Shown: in pieces, positions 63,336-64,000 of the stretch
How the letters are laid out: each line of letters begins with the position of its first letter
How positions within the stretch are numbered: position 1 is the first letter of the stretch
Assembly: GCF_900110245.1 (NCBI RefSeq)
Contig: NZ_FOCZ01000008.1
Coordinates: forward strand, 186,001 to 250,000
DNA length: 64,000 nucleotides
Reading direction: 5' to 3'
Source: Niastella yeongjuensis
GTDB lineage: Bacteria > Bacteroidota > Bacteroidia > Chitinophagales > Chitinophagaceae
Position numbers and translations under genes: made by a program
Notes under the pieces: generated by a model
Databases searched by the model: none
Told to the model about the DNA's origin: nothing
Seen by the model: the letters and a program-made list of their open reading frames with translations, nothing else

Positions 63336-63524
63336 AGTCTACGGGTTGAAATAGACGCAGCCGGCGGCACGCTGCTGGAAGCTGGAGATGCGGTACAAGA
63401 CTCCAATGGTATTGATTGAACCTACACCACCACCCAGGCGAACACCCAACTGGCTGGTACTAAGATCACTGCCATTGCGACCGATGTTCCGGGCAATGAA
63501 GGAATATTGGACGTATCTTTGTAA
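63333..63524 (+). pseudogene. C-terminal remnant of a surface protein with a nonsense codon
   Basis: From ATG 63333 the frame reads VEIDAAGGTLLEAGDAVQDS and then NGID, a TGA at 63417-63419, then YTTTQANTQLAGTKITAIA and a further 14 residues to TAA at 63522. The TGA is one base from TGG, and NGIDWTYTTT would restore a continuous beta-type domain. A strong terminator follows directly, so this was once the 3' end of a gene. The 5' part is missing. Parent family not known. Confidence 0.5.
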
Positions 63525-63530
63525 TGGGTA

Positions 63531-63570
63531 AGAATTCGGTTCCGGCCTGGCCGGGACCGAATTCTCTTTC
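63531..63570 (+). terminator. terminator behind the remnant
   Basis: AGAATTCGGTTCCGG (63531-63545) pairs with CCGGGACCGAATTCT (63551-63565), one mismatch, followed by a TTTC tract. Confidence 0.85.
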
Positions 63571-63591
63571 CTTCAATTATAAATAAAAGAT

Positions 63592-64000
63592 ATGAGCAGG
63601 TTATCGAAGCGGCATTTTTGGGAGTGGTTCACACGTAACAATAAGGAATACCTCGACCTAAATAATAAATCTAAAAAAGAAGCCACCTACTGGCTGAATG
63701 AATTGAATACGCATTTACGCGCTTATTACAAGTTCTTTGAATACACACTGGTGCTGCCAAATAATGGAGATACCCCCGTATTTACCATTACGGTCCATGG
63801 CAAAGCAATGCACTTCGACAAAGTGGAAAAACTGGTAGCTACGGCACCGGAAATCCCAGGCTGGAACATTCAGGCACTGGAAGAACCCCGGGCCATTGAC
63901 TTTTTTCTGGAAGAAAAAATTGAAGCATTAGGTATTCATCCCAGTGAGTGCAGCTTTTCATTTGAAAGTGACGATCCGGAAGATAAAGGGGTCATTGTAT
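63592..64000 (+). CDS. hypothetical protein, truncated by the window edge
   Basis: The ATG at 63592 opens a frame that is still open at the right edge (136 codons). It starts MSRLSKRHFWEWFTRNNKEY, has no signal peptide, and continues with alternating strands (YKFFEYTLVLPNNGDTPVFT). I recognise no motif. Translation is uninterrupted and the ATG lies 22 bases after a terminator, so it is probably a real gene. Confidence 0.7.
   Translation, partial: MSRLSKRHFWEWFTRNNKEYLDLNNKSKKEATYWLNELNTHLRAYYKFFEYTLVLPNNGDTPVFTITVHGKAMHFDKVEKLVATAPEIPGWNIQALEEPRAIDFFLEEKIEALGIHPSECSFSFESDDPEDKGVIV

Overview
The window looks like chromosomal DNA of a Bacteroidota species of the Chitinophagaceae type (Niastella/Chitinophaga-like). 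The evidence is two SusC/SusD pairs, an ECF sigma/FecR pair next to an STN-domain SusC, many lipoproteins with a Cys lipobox, several TAnnTTTG-type promoters, weak Shine-Dalgarno sequences and a number of TTG starts. I see no rRNA, tRNA, CRISPR array, insertion sequence or prophage.

Layout. 1-3.5 kb: a small membrane-protein operon running off the left edge, and divergent from it a gene that reads as a cholesterol-dependent-cytolysin-like (MACPF/CDC) pore-forming protein. 3.5-10 kb: a methyltransferase plus UbiA-like membrane protein, a CWC cysteine-rich protein, a SnoaL-like protein with a deleted second copy 4 kb away, a second methyltransferase and a large UPF1-like SF1 helicase. 10-20.7 kb: a GH16 lipoprotein, an array of 11-bp inverted repeats, a sirtuin, a Crp-family regulator, a lone receiver domain, several unknown genes, an outer-membrane TonB-type receptor and a GNAT. 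20.7-29.7 kb: a serine hydrolase and an electrophile/drug-resistance block in which an HxlR regulator diverges from Old Yellow Enzyme, an RND adaptor and an RND pump fused to its own TolC. 29.6-32.4 kb: an RluA-type pseudouridine synthase and an alpha/beta hydrolase.

32.5-41.5 kb is a glucan-degrading island: GH64 beta-1,3-glucanase, a DUF5010-like GH99/71-type protein with a C-terminal carbohydrate-binding module, an outer-membrane barrel, and an operon of GH30 and GH16 enzymes carrying near-duplicate fascin-like modules. Malate:quinone oxidoreductase sits inside it. 41.9-46.5 kb is the glyoxylate shunt (ScfR/RamB-like regulator divergent from malate synthase and isocitrate lyase, with a perfect palindrome between them). 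47.8-63.2 kb holds the two SusCD loci, separated by a GNAT/MarR pair with matching operators and an AlkC-type DNA glycosylase; the second locus has the sigma/anti-sigma/STN-SusC cell-surface signalling arrangement. The right end has two gene remnants and a truncated unknown gene.

Taken together, the enzymes suit an organism that digests beta-1,3/1,6-glucans (fungal or oomycete walls, laminarin) and uses C2 compounds through the glyoxylate bypass. The most unusual single gene is the CDC-like protein at 1771-3453. The regulatory sites reported at 1602, 29092, 43397, 52502 and 53071 are candidate operators found by eye.
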